Shown here: piece after piece, positions 12,001-26,800 of the stretch
Numbering within the stretch: position 1 is the stretch's first letter
Layout of the letters: each line of letters begins with the position of its first letter
NCBI GenBank assembly: GCA_950097015.1
Contig: CATNEN010000033.1
Span: 3,973,501-4,037,500 of the forward strand
Source of the DNA: Macrostomum hystrix
Lineage: Eukaryota; Platyhelminthes; Macrostomidae
Direction of reading: 5' to 3'
DNA length: 64,000 bases
Program-made: the position numbers and the translations under genes
The notes under the pieces: model-generated
The model's database searches: none
What the model was told of the DNA's origin: nothing
The model's input: only the letters and a program-made list of their open reading frames with translations

Positions 12001-14236
12001 CTGATCCCCTCATTTCTCATCTGATCTCCCATTCCCCCGCACCCTCCATTGTCTCCCACCCGCAGGCTGTGCCCGAAGGAGCTGCAAGCTGAGGAGGCTG
12101 GCAGTCACGAGCACTCGCACGTGTTCGTCAACTCACCCGACTTTCCTGTGGTGCTGATGAAGGAGCTGGCCAAGCTGTACATGTTCGCGGACACCACCAA
12201 GGATGAGGTGAGCTGGCTGCTGTTAAGGCTTCTAAAACGAGCCTTCAAAGCTTCACAAGCCTGAATATTCACAATCCCGAATCTTCACAAACCCGAATCT
12301 TCACAAACCTGAATATTCACAATCCCGAATCTTCACAATCCCGAATCTTCACAAACCCGAAACGTCCCAAACCGAAACGTCCCAAACCGAAACGTCCCAA
12401 ACCCGAAACTTCACAAACCCGAATCTTCACAAACCCGAATCTTCACAAACCCGAATCTTCACAAACCCGAAACGTCCCAAACCGAAACGTCCCAAACCCG
12501 AAACTTCACATAACGAAATCTACCAAATCTGAATTTTTAAATTTAAGTCTTCCCAAAGGAAAAGCTTTCTCGAATGATTTGATTCAAAGCAAAATATTGA
12601 AGTTTGTTTTGCAGATAAACAAAGAAATCCAATTGATTTTTTTGCCTGTAATGTATTAGATTTTTTTGTAATTGCTTTTTTCAATCATGCACTGAAGTCG
12701 CCCAGTTAGATTTTATGCGCGTGATTTACTACTCATGCAGTAAGTAGCTAGTATGTATGCGTGCGTATGTACAGCAGTGAGGTTGGTGCAGGCAGTCAAT
12801 GCTCATCCATTATTCAACGGTTGGTACAGAGTAGAGGAAACAGAAACAGAAGAAATTTTTAAGAAAAACATTAGCGAAATTTGAACATAAAAAATGGTTC
12901 GTATTTTCTTTACATGGTAAAAGTGTACCATCGCTAAGCCAACACAAAGTTCATACTATGGAGACACTTTTCTTAAATGTCATTGAAATGTCAATCAGGT
13001 GAGTTCGGTCCTGCTGAGGTCCTTCGCATGGTGCGGGAGGGCAATCACAAAATGAATAATCTCTACAGGTGTTAAACAGTGCTTTCTGCTGCTGTTGCTT
13101 TGAGAAGAGAAGCTCCCTGCTTGGCTCGGGTTGACGGACTCAGCCGCTGAAGCTGTCCTGCACCGGCGCCTCCTGTCGGCCCATCCAGTAGGCGTACATG
13201 TCGCTGCAGTGACGGAGGTTAGGGGTCAAGAGGCTTGAGGCGGTCATTGGTTAGGGGTCATGAGACTTGAGGCGGTCATGGGTTAGTGGTCATGAGGCTT
13301 AAAGCGGTCATTGGTTAGGGGTCATGAGGCTTAAAGCGGTCATTGGTTAGGGGTCATGTGGCTTGAGGCGGTCATTGGTAAGGGATCATGAGGCTTGAAG
13401 CGGTCATGGGTTAGGGGTCATGAGGTTTGAAGCGGTCATGGGTTAGGGGTCATGAGGCTTGAGGCGGTCATGGGTTAGGGGTCATGAGGCTTGAGGCGGT
13501 CATGGGTTAGGGGTCATGAGGCTTGAGGCGGTCATTGGTAAGGGATCATGAGGCTTGAAGCGGTCATGGGTTAGGGGTCATGAGGTTTGTAGCGGTCATG
13601 GGTTAGGGGTCATGAGGTTTGTAGCGGTCATGGGTTAGGGGTCATGAGGTTTCAAGCGGTCATGGGTTAGGGGTCATGAGGTTTCAAGCGGTCATGGGTT
13701 AGGGGTCATGAGGTTTGAAGCGGTCATGGGTTAGGGGTCATGAGGTTTGAAGCGGTCATGGGTTAGGGGTCATGAGGTTTGAAGCGGTCATGGGTTAGGG
13801 GTCATGTGGCTTGAGGCGGTCATGGGTTAGGGGTCATGAGGCTTGAAGCGGTAATCAGTGAAAGGCCTTGAAGCCTGGCGGGTCGTTAATTATATATAAT
13901 ATTTTAGACCGTCTGTATTTTAAGAGTCGTTATGCATGAAAAGGTCACACACGGGTGGTAATTATCGTCAAGGTGACTCACCGGAATGGCGCCCCGGATC
14001 CGCCATCTTCGCTGCTGCTGCCGGCAGCTATGGAATAGCCGTCATCCTTTGTCAACTGTTGGGACCAGGCGGACGCTGCTGCTGCTGCTTGCTGCGTGTG
14101 CTGCTGCTGCTGCTGCTGCTGCTGGAGGAGAATTGCGGAAGCTGGTGATGAGGCTGCCTGAGGCGTCACGTGGCAGTTGCTGCTGCTGTCGCCGCTTGGT
14201 GTATCCACGCTAGCAGCTGGCGACGGCAGGCTGAGA

Positions 14237-14268
<32 letters not shown>

Positions 14269-14407
14269 GTAAGGGGAGATTTCAAGCTGCTGCGAGTAGC
14301 TGTGCTGCTGATGCTGCGGATGAAGCTGCTGCAGATGCTGCTGCTGCTGGTGCATGTGATGCGGCAGCTGGGCAGTGCCGGGATAGCAGTGACCGCCAGT
14401 TGAGAAG

Positions 14408-14466
<59 letters not shown>

Positions 14467-14765
14467 CATCTCGTCAGCGCTCTGTGGAGCAAAAGTTAAA
14501 TTAGTTTAAATATGAAATGCGATTCAACTTATTATTGAATCTTCTAAGGTTTTGGCCAGGTCGCTCACCATCATGCAGGAGCCTGTGTCCAACGGACTAG
14601 AATTAGGATTCGCGTAGTACATCATGGCATGATGGTGCATGTGCTGCTGCTGATGCTGCACAGCCTGCTGCTGAAGATGGTGCTGCTGCTGATGCTGCAC
14701 AAGCTGGTGATGATGATAATAGTTGCTGTGGTGTTGCGGTTGTTGTTGGGCCGGCTGGTGCTGTG

Positions 14766-14812
<47 letters not shown>

Positions 14813-17800
14813 TGCTGGTAGTAGAGATGTCTTTGGGTCATTCCTTGTTGCTGGTAGTATCCCAAGTCAATGTAGGTTGTAGCATTGCCATAGCCAATTG
14901 GTGTTTCCTGAAATTAGTTGCCAATTTTGGAATTTTTTACATGCGCATTGTTAATTTGTTGCACAAGATCCCTCCTGGGACTAAACCCAACGCCAGTTCT
15001 TACCATAGACACCAGGCGAGCCTTGTAGGCGGCCAGCTTGCGCAGGTACTCCTTCTTGGCGGTCTCTGTGCGCTTCTTGTAGTCCTGGCAACGAATTGTT
15101 TTTGTGAATCAGAATTATTAACAAAAATGTGGGATTCCCTATGTTAATTAAGGCGCGTAGAAGCCATATCGCATATCGAGAAACTTTCTCACTAAAAATA
15201 ATGTTCACAAATGTATTATTGTTATTGGCTTGGCTGTAATTTAAGTGGCCGTGTGAATCGACCCGCATTTCGAAGCAGATTTTTCATTTTATGGGAGAAT
15301 TTTTCGTGTCAAACCACTTAACTCGACCTGCATTTGTGCGTGTGAAGTGACTCAGCTGGTGTATCTATTAGTGACAATGTATGTATATATTTCTAATTTA
15401 ATACTTGCCCACAGTGGACGGGGACCCAGAGCAGTGTAGATAAAGACAATTCATTCAATTGTTCCTAAAAAAACAATGTAAAATATGCAGGGCCAGTGTT
15501 GCATTATTGTTTTGCCACTGAATTTTATTTTGACAAAAGCAGAAGAAGTTGCTTGAAAAAAGCTCTGGGAATCTGAACTGAAAGACGGGCCGCGGACAAG
15601 AGGGAGACACTGCGGTTGGGATTTTTTGTGTCCGTCCAGTTTCATTGTCTGCTGCCAAGCCCGCAGCCACCCGCAGCCACCCCGCTGAGTCCGCCAAATC
15701 CTTCTAAATAGTTTGTCCAGTTGCTAAAGAAAATACAATGCCAGGACAAGAACAATGTCATGAAATTATATCTGACAGGATTTGGGATTCTGATTCTGCC
15801 TAAATCCTTTGTAGAATTCTTTAACCCTTGAATTCACTTCCAGATCCTGCTCTGGGATATTGCTGGGATATTGTGACTTGCTCTCAACCATCAACCCACC
15901 CTCCGCTCGCTGTCTCTTCTTTTCAATAGTTTCGGAGTCTTGCCGCTTGCCACCTGGCCTTGGCTAATTACTTATTCACACTTTCTCTCCCTTGCCACTA
16001 TGCATTGCTGCTGCTGCTGCTGCTGCTTCTCTGGCCTGAATTCATGTATAATCCTCTTAACTATAATATTTATGTTAATATTAGGCTAGTAAATGAAGTA
16101 GATTTTACTGACTTGTGGAATCTTGGGCTGTGAGTTTTCCTAGACCTAGAGAATTGTCTCTATCAATTTTGCACAATAATAAAAGCAAGGAATGGATTTG
16201 CTTTAGCTCTAAACTATGTCACTAACGTGTGCACCAGCTTATAAATTAATCAGCAGTAATGGTATAAATTGTATTTTTATATTCATTTTTATCTATATAT
16301 TCTGTTCGTTTCTTTTTCCACAGGGATAGACTAGCAATCAATTCTATTCATTCATCCACAGGGATAGACTAGCAATCAATTCTATTCATTCATCCACATG
16401 GATAGGCTAGCAATCAATTCTATTCATTCATCCACAGGGATAGACTAGCAATCCATTCTATTCATCCATCCACAGGGATAGATTAGCAATCCATTCTATT
16501 CATTCATCCACATGGATAGACTAGCAATCAATTCTATTCATTCATCCACATGGATAGATTAGCAATCTATTCTATTCATTCATCCACAGGGATAGACTAG
16601 CAATCAATTCTATTCATTCATCCACATGGATAGATTAGCAATCCATTTTATTCATTCATCCACAGGGATAGATTAGCAATCCATTCTATTCATTCATCCA
16701 CATGGATAAACTAGCAATCCATTCTATTCATTCATCCACATGGATAAACTAGCAATCCATTCTATTCATTCATCCACATGGATAGATTAGCAATCCATTC
16801 TATTCATTCATCCACATGGATAAACTAGCAATCCATTCTATTCATTCATCCACATGGATAAACTAGCAATCCATTCTATTCATTCATCCACATGGATAAA
16901 CTAGCAATCCATTCTATTCATTCATCCACATAGATAAACTAGCAATCCATTCTATTCATTCATCCACTATGGCTAGTCTAGCGATCAATTCAGTACCTGT
17001 TGTTGCAGGTTGTACTAAAAGGTAAAAAAAATTCCGACCAGAGCTCCATTTGATCAGGCACACTTTAAATGGTTCATTTTTACAAAGCAATCGAGCCAGC
17101 CAGCCCCCTCTTAGACGCCACCATTTTTGCTATATTTTTTAAATAATTGAATGAGTTTCCACAAAAAAGTTGGACCTGTCCGTCATGTCATTCATTGCAG
17201 CTCCAAATTTGCTTAACTTTTTTGCTTTATTTGCTTCTGTGTGCACTATGCAAGGGCCACTTTCCCCTTAATGTTTTTTCCTATTCCCCTTCCCACTATT
17301 CACAATGGGCCACTTGTGAAATCCTCAGTTTTTAACATCATCTCCGTGTTGCAGCTTTGTAGCAAATAGAAATTTCTCCACCACATTTTTGTATTTATTG
17401 AATGAAAAGTTTGTCAGCAGAAGCAGTTGCTGGATAGACAGGTTTGAAATCCATCATTTTTCTGCTCTGACTGCTTTGGGATTTCTTACATTTCTGATCT
17501 TTAAGTTAAATATCTTTGTAAATGGGTCTTTTTGCATCTAATAGAAAACTTAAGATGTGTACTAAGATCACCTTGGGATCTATCTAACTATTCATGAAAT
17601 TCAATTCCATGGCCATCTTGATGGTCCTCTACCGTTACCACCAGTTATGCATTGTGGACAGGTAGATGCCAGTTAATAATTAACTATTTATAAGTTAGTA
17701 AGGCATTGTGGACAGAACAGAATAGTGCTCCCATGAGACATGCCTGCAGATGCGCCAGTGTGTCCCATGCAGGTGTCAAGGCTATGCTTGTAATATCCTG

Positions 17801-20800
17801 CATTATAAATGCCTTCTTTTGTGACCAAGTTTTAGATTGATTTTGCGGACAAATTTCGTGTTGTGCCCAGCTTGCCGTGTTTACTGGCTTTTCTGTCGGG
17901 ATTTTAACATCAACATGCAATCTGTGCATGCTCCGATTCCATCCCAAATTATTCTAGTGGTCACCTGAGTTTCGGCTTCCCCCAAAAGATCCCCTCTCTC
18001 TAGCTTACAATGAAAGTTTGAAATGCCATTGTTCGGACTGAGTCGAGCTGTGGTCCCTGGGACAAATTTTCCAAGCAATAAACAGCGCCAGCCTTTACGA
18101 TGCAGCCAAGCCGCTCATTACTGCCAGGATGTCTGGAGCCGGCGGGACCTGAGCTTGTCTGAGAAGATCCCATTGCTTTTAATCTGATGTCTAGATCAGC
18201 CTGCTAGATTCCCTCTTTGCCAGTTTCTGGCCAGACCTGGCTGTCTGCTGCCCCCTGTTCCCTTCTCATGTTTTTATTGGCTTTGAGCTTTGAGCTGCCG
18301 TGGAACAGGTCGAGACACGTGCTCTGCAGGCCCGGGATGCCATTGTCCGGGCCTCTGCTTTTGCCTATCTACTAAATTCATCTGCTAGGGATATGTCTTA
18401 TCTTAAAGAGGTTCTGCCTGCGCTTCTGAAATTAATGCCCATTCCAAATCTGCTTCGCAGTTATTAGCTAATAAAAAGTCTGGAAAGATATTGTGCTTGT
18501 CCTTATGTTGTTAAATTGCAATTGCCCATGCTATTCAATTAAACTCTAATTCAAATGAGAAATTTCGCATTCCTTGTGTGGCTTCATTTTTAATACTCGT
18601 ATATTCTAGGTTAACTCGGCCTATAATATCTGAATAGACCACTGTAATATCGGGTCTGAGCTATAGGGTGTCATTTTTATGTAACGTTATACTCGTATTA
18701 TTAACTATTTTTTTAAATACTACGCAAATTATACTTAAGCAGTATCTTCCTAGATTGACAAAAGATGTTAAAGGCCCATTCTTATTTCTTAGAAATCTAG
18801 CCTTAAACCCGGAGAATAATGATAATCAAGGGACATTAGTCTAGGGCGAGTCAATTGTGTTTCGAATTTTAATCCACTGCTAGATCAGTAACAATTTTGC
18901 TTGAATCATTCGACACACAATACACACAAATCCATGGCTATTTCAATAATGTGTGCTCATTTGGACTGCACATTGTGGCCCTTCTATGCCCCGTTTTTTA
19001 TGGCCAACCCATTCACTCGGCCTATCTTATCAGCCGACTCAATCTGAGGATTTCATCTCGCGATTCAGTTTTTTAAGCCGATAGGAAACGGCCCCACTTG
19101 TATCGTGTTCCACTCGCTTTACGCTAGAGCCAGGTTTTTGTTCAATTTAAGCCCAAGACTCCGCGCTGTCAATTCTGAGACTAGTTTTTTAGATATTTGA
19201 GAACTGAGGAAGCGGCTTATCTTGATGAGGCAGAAGTGACAAATTTGGCTCCATTGCCATCCGGGACTGGCACTCACATTCTTATCCTCTTGGTCGAGAT
19301 TGTCCCACATAGACGCCACCAGTTTGCTGATCTCGCCGAAGCTGGCGTCCGGCTTCTTGGCCTTGATCTTGGACTGCGTGTCGCGGAAGAACATGGCGTA
19401 GGCGGACACCGGCTTCTGCGGTTCGTGCGGGTCCCTCTTCTTCTTCTTCTTCGGCTTCTTCAGCTTGGCCGCCGCGCCTCCGCTGGCGATGGGAGCCGCC
19501 ATGCCCGAGCTGCCGAGGCCGTGCTGGCGCAGCAGGTGCTGCTGCTGCTGCTGCTGGTGATGTTGATGCAGCTGATGGAGCTGGTGCTGCTGTTTCATGC
19601 AGGCAGCTTCGTCCATGACTCGTCCGGTGTCAACACCGACAGCCCGGAGCTCCTCGGAGCCGCAGGTGGCTCCGATGTCGGGCAGGTCAACGATGGTACC
19701 AACCGGCGGGAACTGGGGTATCCCGGCCTGCTGACCCGGATACGGGGTCTGTTGCTGGTACTGTTGGTGATGATGCTGCTGCTGCTGCTGGTCTCGCTGG
19801 TAGGCGCCGGCTGGATAGTTGCCGCCACCCCAGGCCTGCTCGATGGGTTTGTTTACGGTTATTCGTTAATAACTCACTTGCAAGTGAATATTTCGGCTAT
19901 GTGGATTGGACATTAGAGCATTCGTCAATTTCGCATTCCGTGTTTCAGCTGTTGGGTAGGCAAACTGCGGCCCGGAAAGCTCGCGAATCTACGTCTCTCC
20001 CCTGTCTCATCTCTCCCCTGTCTCATCTCTCCCCTGTCTCATCTCTCCCCTGTCTCATCTCTCCACTGTCTCATCTCTCCCCTGTCTCATGTCTCCCCTG
20101 TCTCATCTCTCCCCTGTCTTATCTCTCCCCTGTCTCATCTCTCCCCTGTCTCATCTCTCCCCTGTCTCATCTCTCCCCTGTCTCATCTCTCCCCTGTCTC
20201 ATCTCTCCCCTGTCTCATCTCTCCCCTGTCTCATCTCTCCCCTGTCTCGTCTCTCCCCTGTCTCATCTCTCCCCTGTCTCATCTCTCCCCTGTCTCATCT
20301 CTCCCCTGTCTCATCTCTCCCCTGTCTTATCTCTCCCCTGTCTCATCTCTCCCCTGTCTCATCTCTCCCCTGTCTCATCTCTCCCCTGTCTCATCTCTCC
20401 CCTGTCTCGTCTCTCCCCTGTCTCAACTCTCCCCTGTCTCATCTCTCCCCTGTCTCATCTCTCCCCTGTCTCAACTCTCCCCTGTCTCGTCTCTCCCCTG
20501 TCTCATCTCTCCCCTGTCTCGTCTCTCCCCTGTCTCATCTCTCCCCTGTCTCATCTCTCCCCTGTCTCATCTCTCCCCTGTCTCATCTCTCCCCTGTAGT
20601 ATCTCTCCCATGAATTATCTCTTCGGCCTGCGGTATGTTTAAGGTTCGCTGATCATTGATTTAAAAAAGTCGTGCTGAAAATTGGTGATCAGTGAATTGA
20701 CTGGGAAAAGCATTCAATCAAGTTGTTTCAATTAGCCCAGCAAAGAATCACAGGTAAGCACATTTTGTCTGTCACAATTTCTATCATATGCTAATCAGGT

Positions 20801-23800
20801 CAGGCTTGGGTCAGCACTTGAGTTCGTTATTCACTCGACTGATAAGCACAGTTGCGTGTGCGGCAATGAAAAATACTTTTGAGTACTGAACATGATTGAT
20901 GTATGTGATTAATGTGGATAATTAATTAGTGTGCGAGTGACAGGTCAGCTCGTAGTTAATCAAACAACACTTCCCTTTCCTTCCGTTATCAAGAAATGGA
21001 AATTGAACTGTTTAACTCCCATAGCCAGTCAACAAGTCTATTCGTTTAAGAAGCTACGGATCGCTTATGAAAGCTTCTCATCGGCCACCATGGCAACAAG
21101 GAAGTTGCGGATTTCAAATAAAAAGCAGGAAAATAAATAAATGAGAAGCAGTGAGAGTGTGAGAGGCACTCGAGCCTGGGCTGGTGCCATTGCTAATAAC
21201 TCAAGAATGAGTCCCGTTTATAAGAAAAATCACTTCAACACTGGAAGTGGCGGGCCTACGAAAATTAACAGATTCCCTTTCTTAAAGGGGGGCTGCTTGA
21301 GAGCTGAATAGAGGGAATAGCTCAAGACTGAGCTAACTGCCCGGCTGGCAACACCGTTTGCGAAACTGAAGTGAGGATAAAAAGTGTCAGCAATAAGTGT
21401 GATTCCTTTTTCCCATAAGATTTCACTGGGTAAAATATCAAATATCAAAATAGTTCATGGGATTATTTTTTTATTCGCCCCGTCTACGAGAAGCAGTTAT
21501 TCACTTTATATTTTGCTGGCACTGGGCATGGTAACAAGGGATTTCATTCCTCAAAAATCAACACCATTATATTTGCGAGTTTGTCTCGTTCTAATCACTA
21601 TTATAGTTCCATTTTTCCAATATATATTCATCTCAACTATGCCGTATATGTGAGTCCAATATCTCCCATATGAGTTTGAGTCCACTATCTCCCATGTGCG
21701 TTTGAGTCCACTATCTCCCATGTGCGTTTGAGTCCAATATCTCCCATTGTGCGTTACAGTCCACTATCTTCCATTCGAGTTTGAGTCTACTATCTCCAAT
21801 TATAGCTTGAGTCCACTATCTAACATATGAGTTTGAGTCCACTATCTAACATATGAGTTTGAGTCCACTATCTAACATATGAGTTTGAGTCCACTATCTC
21901 CGATGTGCGTTTGAGTCCACTATCTCCGATTTGCGTTTGAGTCCACTATCTTCCATTCGTGTTTGAGTCTACTATTTCCAATTATAGCTTGAGTCCACTA
22001 TCTAACATATGAGTTTGAGTCCACTATCTAACATATGAGTTTGAGTCCACTATCTAACATATGAGTTTGAGTCCACTATCTCCCATGTGCGTTTGAGTCC
22101 ACTATCTCCCATGTGCGTTTGAGTCCACTATCTTCCATTCGTGTTTGAGTCTACTATCTTCAATTATTGCTTGAGTCCACTATCTAACATATGAGTTTGA
22201 GTCCAATATCTCCCATTGTGCGTTAGAGTCCACTATCTTCCATTCGAGTTTAAGTCCACTATCTTCCATAGCTGAAGTTTGAGTCCGCAGCTTTACTCAC
22301 CAGTTGTTGTCCACGTGCGTAAGCGCTGTAGTACTCCATGTGGGCTGCTTCGCTATTGCTGCTGCTGCTGTTGCTGCTGCTATTGCTGATGCTAATGTGA
22401 TTGTTACTGTTGCACTCAGATTTCAATGCTGCAGTGAGCATGAAGTATCTAACTTAGTGAGGCTATTACCTATATTGTATTGCTTATGACTTGACAATTA
22501 ATCTAAGTTAAGCCTGATCTAGTTGAGCAGTTTTTGAGCGAGTTTGAGTCGTCTGTCAGATTCCTTGCGTTTTGAGTAATTATTCTCGTTTGCACGTGGA
22601 GTGGGGCGGTGGCACTGTGGCGAGCCCGGATTGGCTGCGGGGCTGATGAAGCCCACTGAGAGCCTGCGCGCGGACTCCGTGCTCAGAGACTCGCACCAAT
22701 TGGCTGAGAGCTTCTTTGAGGAGCAGAAGAAATGGAGAAGGGTGGAAAAGTTAAAAATTCCCAAACCCGATCGCGCAAGCTGACCCGATCCCACACGGCC
22801 CATTTGCGGGGCGGCAAATCGATGGATGGGGAGGGGATTGTGTCACGCCGCTGGTTGCTGTGCCCACAGGCAGTGCAAACATCTTCCCGTGGCGTGTCAT
22901 TCATAGCCATAACTCCATAGCAATAGTGCTCAGTTTTATTGGCAGTCTTCAAGCATTAATATCTTAAAATGCGATGACAACACACTAAAAAAACATGCTT
23001 TGGCTTCTTATTAGTTGTTTTGTTTGCCAAGCAAACTCGTGGACTCAGTGAGGCTATTAGACTCGTTGACTTTAGAGATTTTTTAAAGCACCCGATGCGC
23101 ACCTGAGAAGGTCGCCAGGTGCGATTTGAGGATCCGCGGCGCTTGAGCACAGGCGGGCTTGTTTGCTGGTGCCAACCGAGTTATTAGTTTGTTCTTTTCT
23201 CGGCTCTTGTTTTCGCCGTTTGGTGCCCTGCTTTAGAGACTTGCTTTACTTAAGTCTCCGCTTTGCATAATTCGTTTGAGTCTTGGTTACTGGTCAACTC
23301 TACTTATATTTCATTCATGGTCCGTTTCTATTTTTCCAATTAAAATACAGCACAACCTCCTCGTGTCTTTCAACTGCTTCCTTTCATTCGTTCTGATCTT
23401 ATCTGTCTCTTTTCTCTACTGTGCATCTACACCGATCCGCTCTTACCTGCCCCCCATCCGCTCCTATCCAACCTCTGTCCGCTACCATCCGCCCTCTATC
23501 TGCTACTATCTGCCCTCTATCTGCATCTATCCGCCCTCTATCTGCTACTATCCGCCCTCTGTCTGCTACTATCTGCCCTCTTCCTGCTACTATCCGCCCT
23601 CTGTCCGCTACTATCTGCCCTCTATCTGCATCTATCCGCCCTCTATCAGCATCTATCCGCCCTCTATCTGCTACTATCCGCCCTCTGTCTGCTACTATCC
23701 GCCCTCTTCCTGCTACTATCCGCCCTCTGTCCGCTACTATCCGCCCTCTATCCGCTACTCCGCTTCTCTATTCGCTCTCTCTCCGCTCCATTATCCGCTC

Positions 23801-26800
23801 CATTATCCGCTGCCTTTCCGCTCCTCTTTCCGCTCCCTCTCCGCTCCCTCTCCGCTCCTTTCTTTCCCTACCTGTCTTTATCCACTCCCTACCCCATTGC
23901 TATATTTCATGCCAAGCTGGTGTTTCTATAGGGGCAGAAAATGTTTAAAGTATCAAGCCCTTTACAAGAACATCTGTTGAATTGTTTGACATCAGCCTCC
24001 GAAATTCATATGCGCACCAGGATACACGAAGTTCGCTCTGTTAGTGGAATCATTTAACTGTCGAAAGAGAGCACAACATTCGCTGATAAAGGAGCCTAAA
24101 AGAAGCATGCAGTTTTTTTAATGTTTATCGGCATCTCTAGAAAAAAACGAAACACGTGATAAGGAGCGGCCTCGATTTTGTAAAAAAATATGATTTATGC
24201 CTTTAAAAAAACATTTATATTACTGGTTGGTAGCTTGCTTACTTTACATGGCTAGTTTTTTTAATGCTCTTTCTCTTAGTATGGCTACTGATTGCTGAGC
24301 AAAGCTCAGGGACGACTGCGAGTAGAAGGACGTTTCTTAGAAAGCGTTTAAAAAGCTATTTTCGACGAAAATACACTACGGAGATGAGACATTTTTCCAA
24401 TCTACGCAGTGTGTTTTTCGGCAAAAACCATGGCCTCCTAAACTGTTTCTAAGAAACGTAGTTTATCATCCTTTTACTCCTCTTTCTACATCTCCCTCTA
24501 TTTCTCCTTTCTTTTTTCTGTCAATTTCTGCCCCTTTCTCCTCTCCCCTCTCCTCTTTCCTCTTTTTGTCTTCCCTTTTCCTTCTTCGCCTATCGTTGTC
24601 TTCCTTCATCCAAATCTAACCAGTTAATTTCTGGCGGTGCCCCTACCAAAGAGCGGCTAATAGTTGAAGTTGACTGCGCCCAGGCACTTCTTCATCCCTT
24701 TCTCTTTTCTATTTACTCGTGTGATGACAGCCTGACAGTGAAATAGTTCTATATAGCCTTAGCAACTATTTATGCAATGTGTGTTTATGCTCGGCTCGGC
24801 TCTGCGTGCCTGCGTGTGTGAGGCAATGAGCTGCGGTCATCACTCATGGAGTTCTTGCGTGCCTGTTTCATAACCACAGGGTCTCATTTCATCAATCTCT
24901 CTGACTATTCTAGGAGCAGAGGACGAAATTCTCCCAGCTCGCCCACCTTTGACATTTCTTTGGGGCTTTTAGTGCCGAGGTTTTCTGCATTGTTTTTTTT
25001 CCATAATTTTAAGTTGCGCAACGCACACACAGTGTCCACAGACACTGAGACAGAAGGGGCACAAATAGATTAGAGAGCAAATGGATTGATTAGACATTTT
25101 AGAAACTAGGCAACATGTGTGTTTGACTTTTGCTCTGCCCCTCCTGCCTGCCTCTATATTTGTAATTCGGCGTCTTGATGGCTACATGTTTTTCACAGAG
25201 GGTTCGGCCTATCTGCTAGATTTCTACTCAGTGTAAAATTATAAAAAATGACCAGATTTTGAGTAAGAAGCCGGTCTGTTTCCGTATTTCAGTTTTTTAT
25301 ATGGTCTTCAAATCTCTTATCGATCTGCTCGCAGAGCAGAGATACCAGTGAAGGAACGAAGGTATCGAAGGCCAGAGAGTGAGACAACGGGGTAGGAGAG
25401 TGAGACACCGGGGTTAGAAGAGTGAGACACTGAGGGTAGGAAAGTACGACACAGGGGTAGGAGAGTGAGACACCGGGGTAGGATAGTGGGACACCGGGGT
25501 AGGAGAGTGAGACACCGGGGTAGGATAGTGAGACACCGGGGTAGGAGAGTGAGACACCGGGGTAGGAGACTGAGACACCGGGGTAGGAAAATAAGACACT
25601 GGGGTTGGAGAGTGAGACACGGGGGTAGGAGACTGAGACACCGGGGTAGGAGACTGAGACACCGGGGTAGGAAAATAAGACACTGGGGTTGGAGAGTGAG
25701 ACACCGGGGTAGGAAAATAAGACTGGGGTAGGAGAGTGAGACACCGGGGTAGGAAAATAAGACTGGGGTAGGAGAGTGAGACACCGTGGTAGGTGACTGA
25801 GACGCCGGGGTAGGAGAGTGAGACACTGGGGTAGGAGAGTGAGACACAGGTAGTAGAGTGTTTTCAATTGAAAATTCCATACGGTTTTTACCAAGCAGAC
25901 CGCAATGTCTTTTGTAGACTGCACCTATTTGATTGTCGCGGAAGCAAGCAATAGCAGACATGCTTTGGTTGTAAGTTCGCATCGTCAAAAGCAGTGAGTG
26001 ATCTGAGATCGTGGGCCTGATTAACGGGCCAGTCAGGTTGGGAGAGCATTGGGAAGTAGGATTTTTTAATCGCCGATTCAGATCTGCAGACACAAAAGGC
26101 CCTCCAGCCGCGTATGCTACAAACACGGATGGCCGTGTGTTTCCAAATGATCGCTTCGCTGACTTAAAGCTCACAGCCTAGATGGCGAGATTTTATAGGA
26201 CTCCAAAGTTCGCAGAACAAGCCCGCTCGAGCGAATCCACTGACGGAGCATTTTAAGAATTGAAATTCTATAAAAAATAATGTCCCATCACAGAGTTTCA
26301 ATTGAGAAACACAGACATGAGCGAAAAGTTTGATTGTAAAAACGGGGAATTATACTACACTTTTATATGGACTCAAGATAGACAGGACCGCAATCAAAAC
26401 ATAATCATTAACTTGTAACCCTTTTCACGGATGATATGTATATTGAAAACCAAGACTGTGTATGATCAGGCGAAATCTTTCACAACCATCTGGATTTTTT
26501 GTGTTGACTTTGCTTTTACATCCGGCATTTCACTGCCTCACTCCCCTCTCTCCCCTGCCTCACTTCCCCTCTCTCCCCTGTATCACTTCCCCTCTCCCCT
26601 GCCTCACTTCCCCTCTCTCCCCTACCTCACTTCCCCTCTCTCCCCTACCTCACTTCCCCTCTCTCCCCTGTATCACTTCCCCTCTCCCCTGCCTCACTTC
26701 CCCTCTCTCCCCTGTATCACTTCCCCTCTCCCCTGCCTCACTTCCCCTCTCTCCCCTGCCTCACTTCCCCTCTCTCCCCTGCCTCACTTCCCCTCTCTCC

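Noticed and set aside
13205-13865. Possible telomere-like repeat (gttagggg)
   Set aside because: The TTAGGGG piece is only part of a 32-bp unit; no consecutive TTAGGG copies.
24264-24452. Small basic frame of 62 residues
   Set aside because: No homology recognised, no supporting splice sites, AT-rich intronic surroundings.
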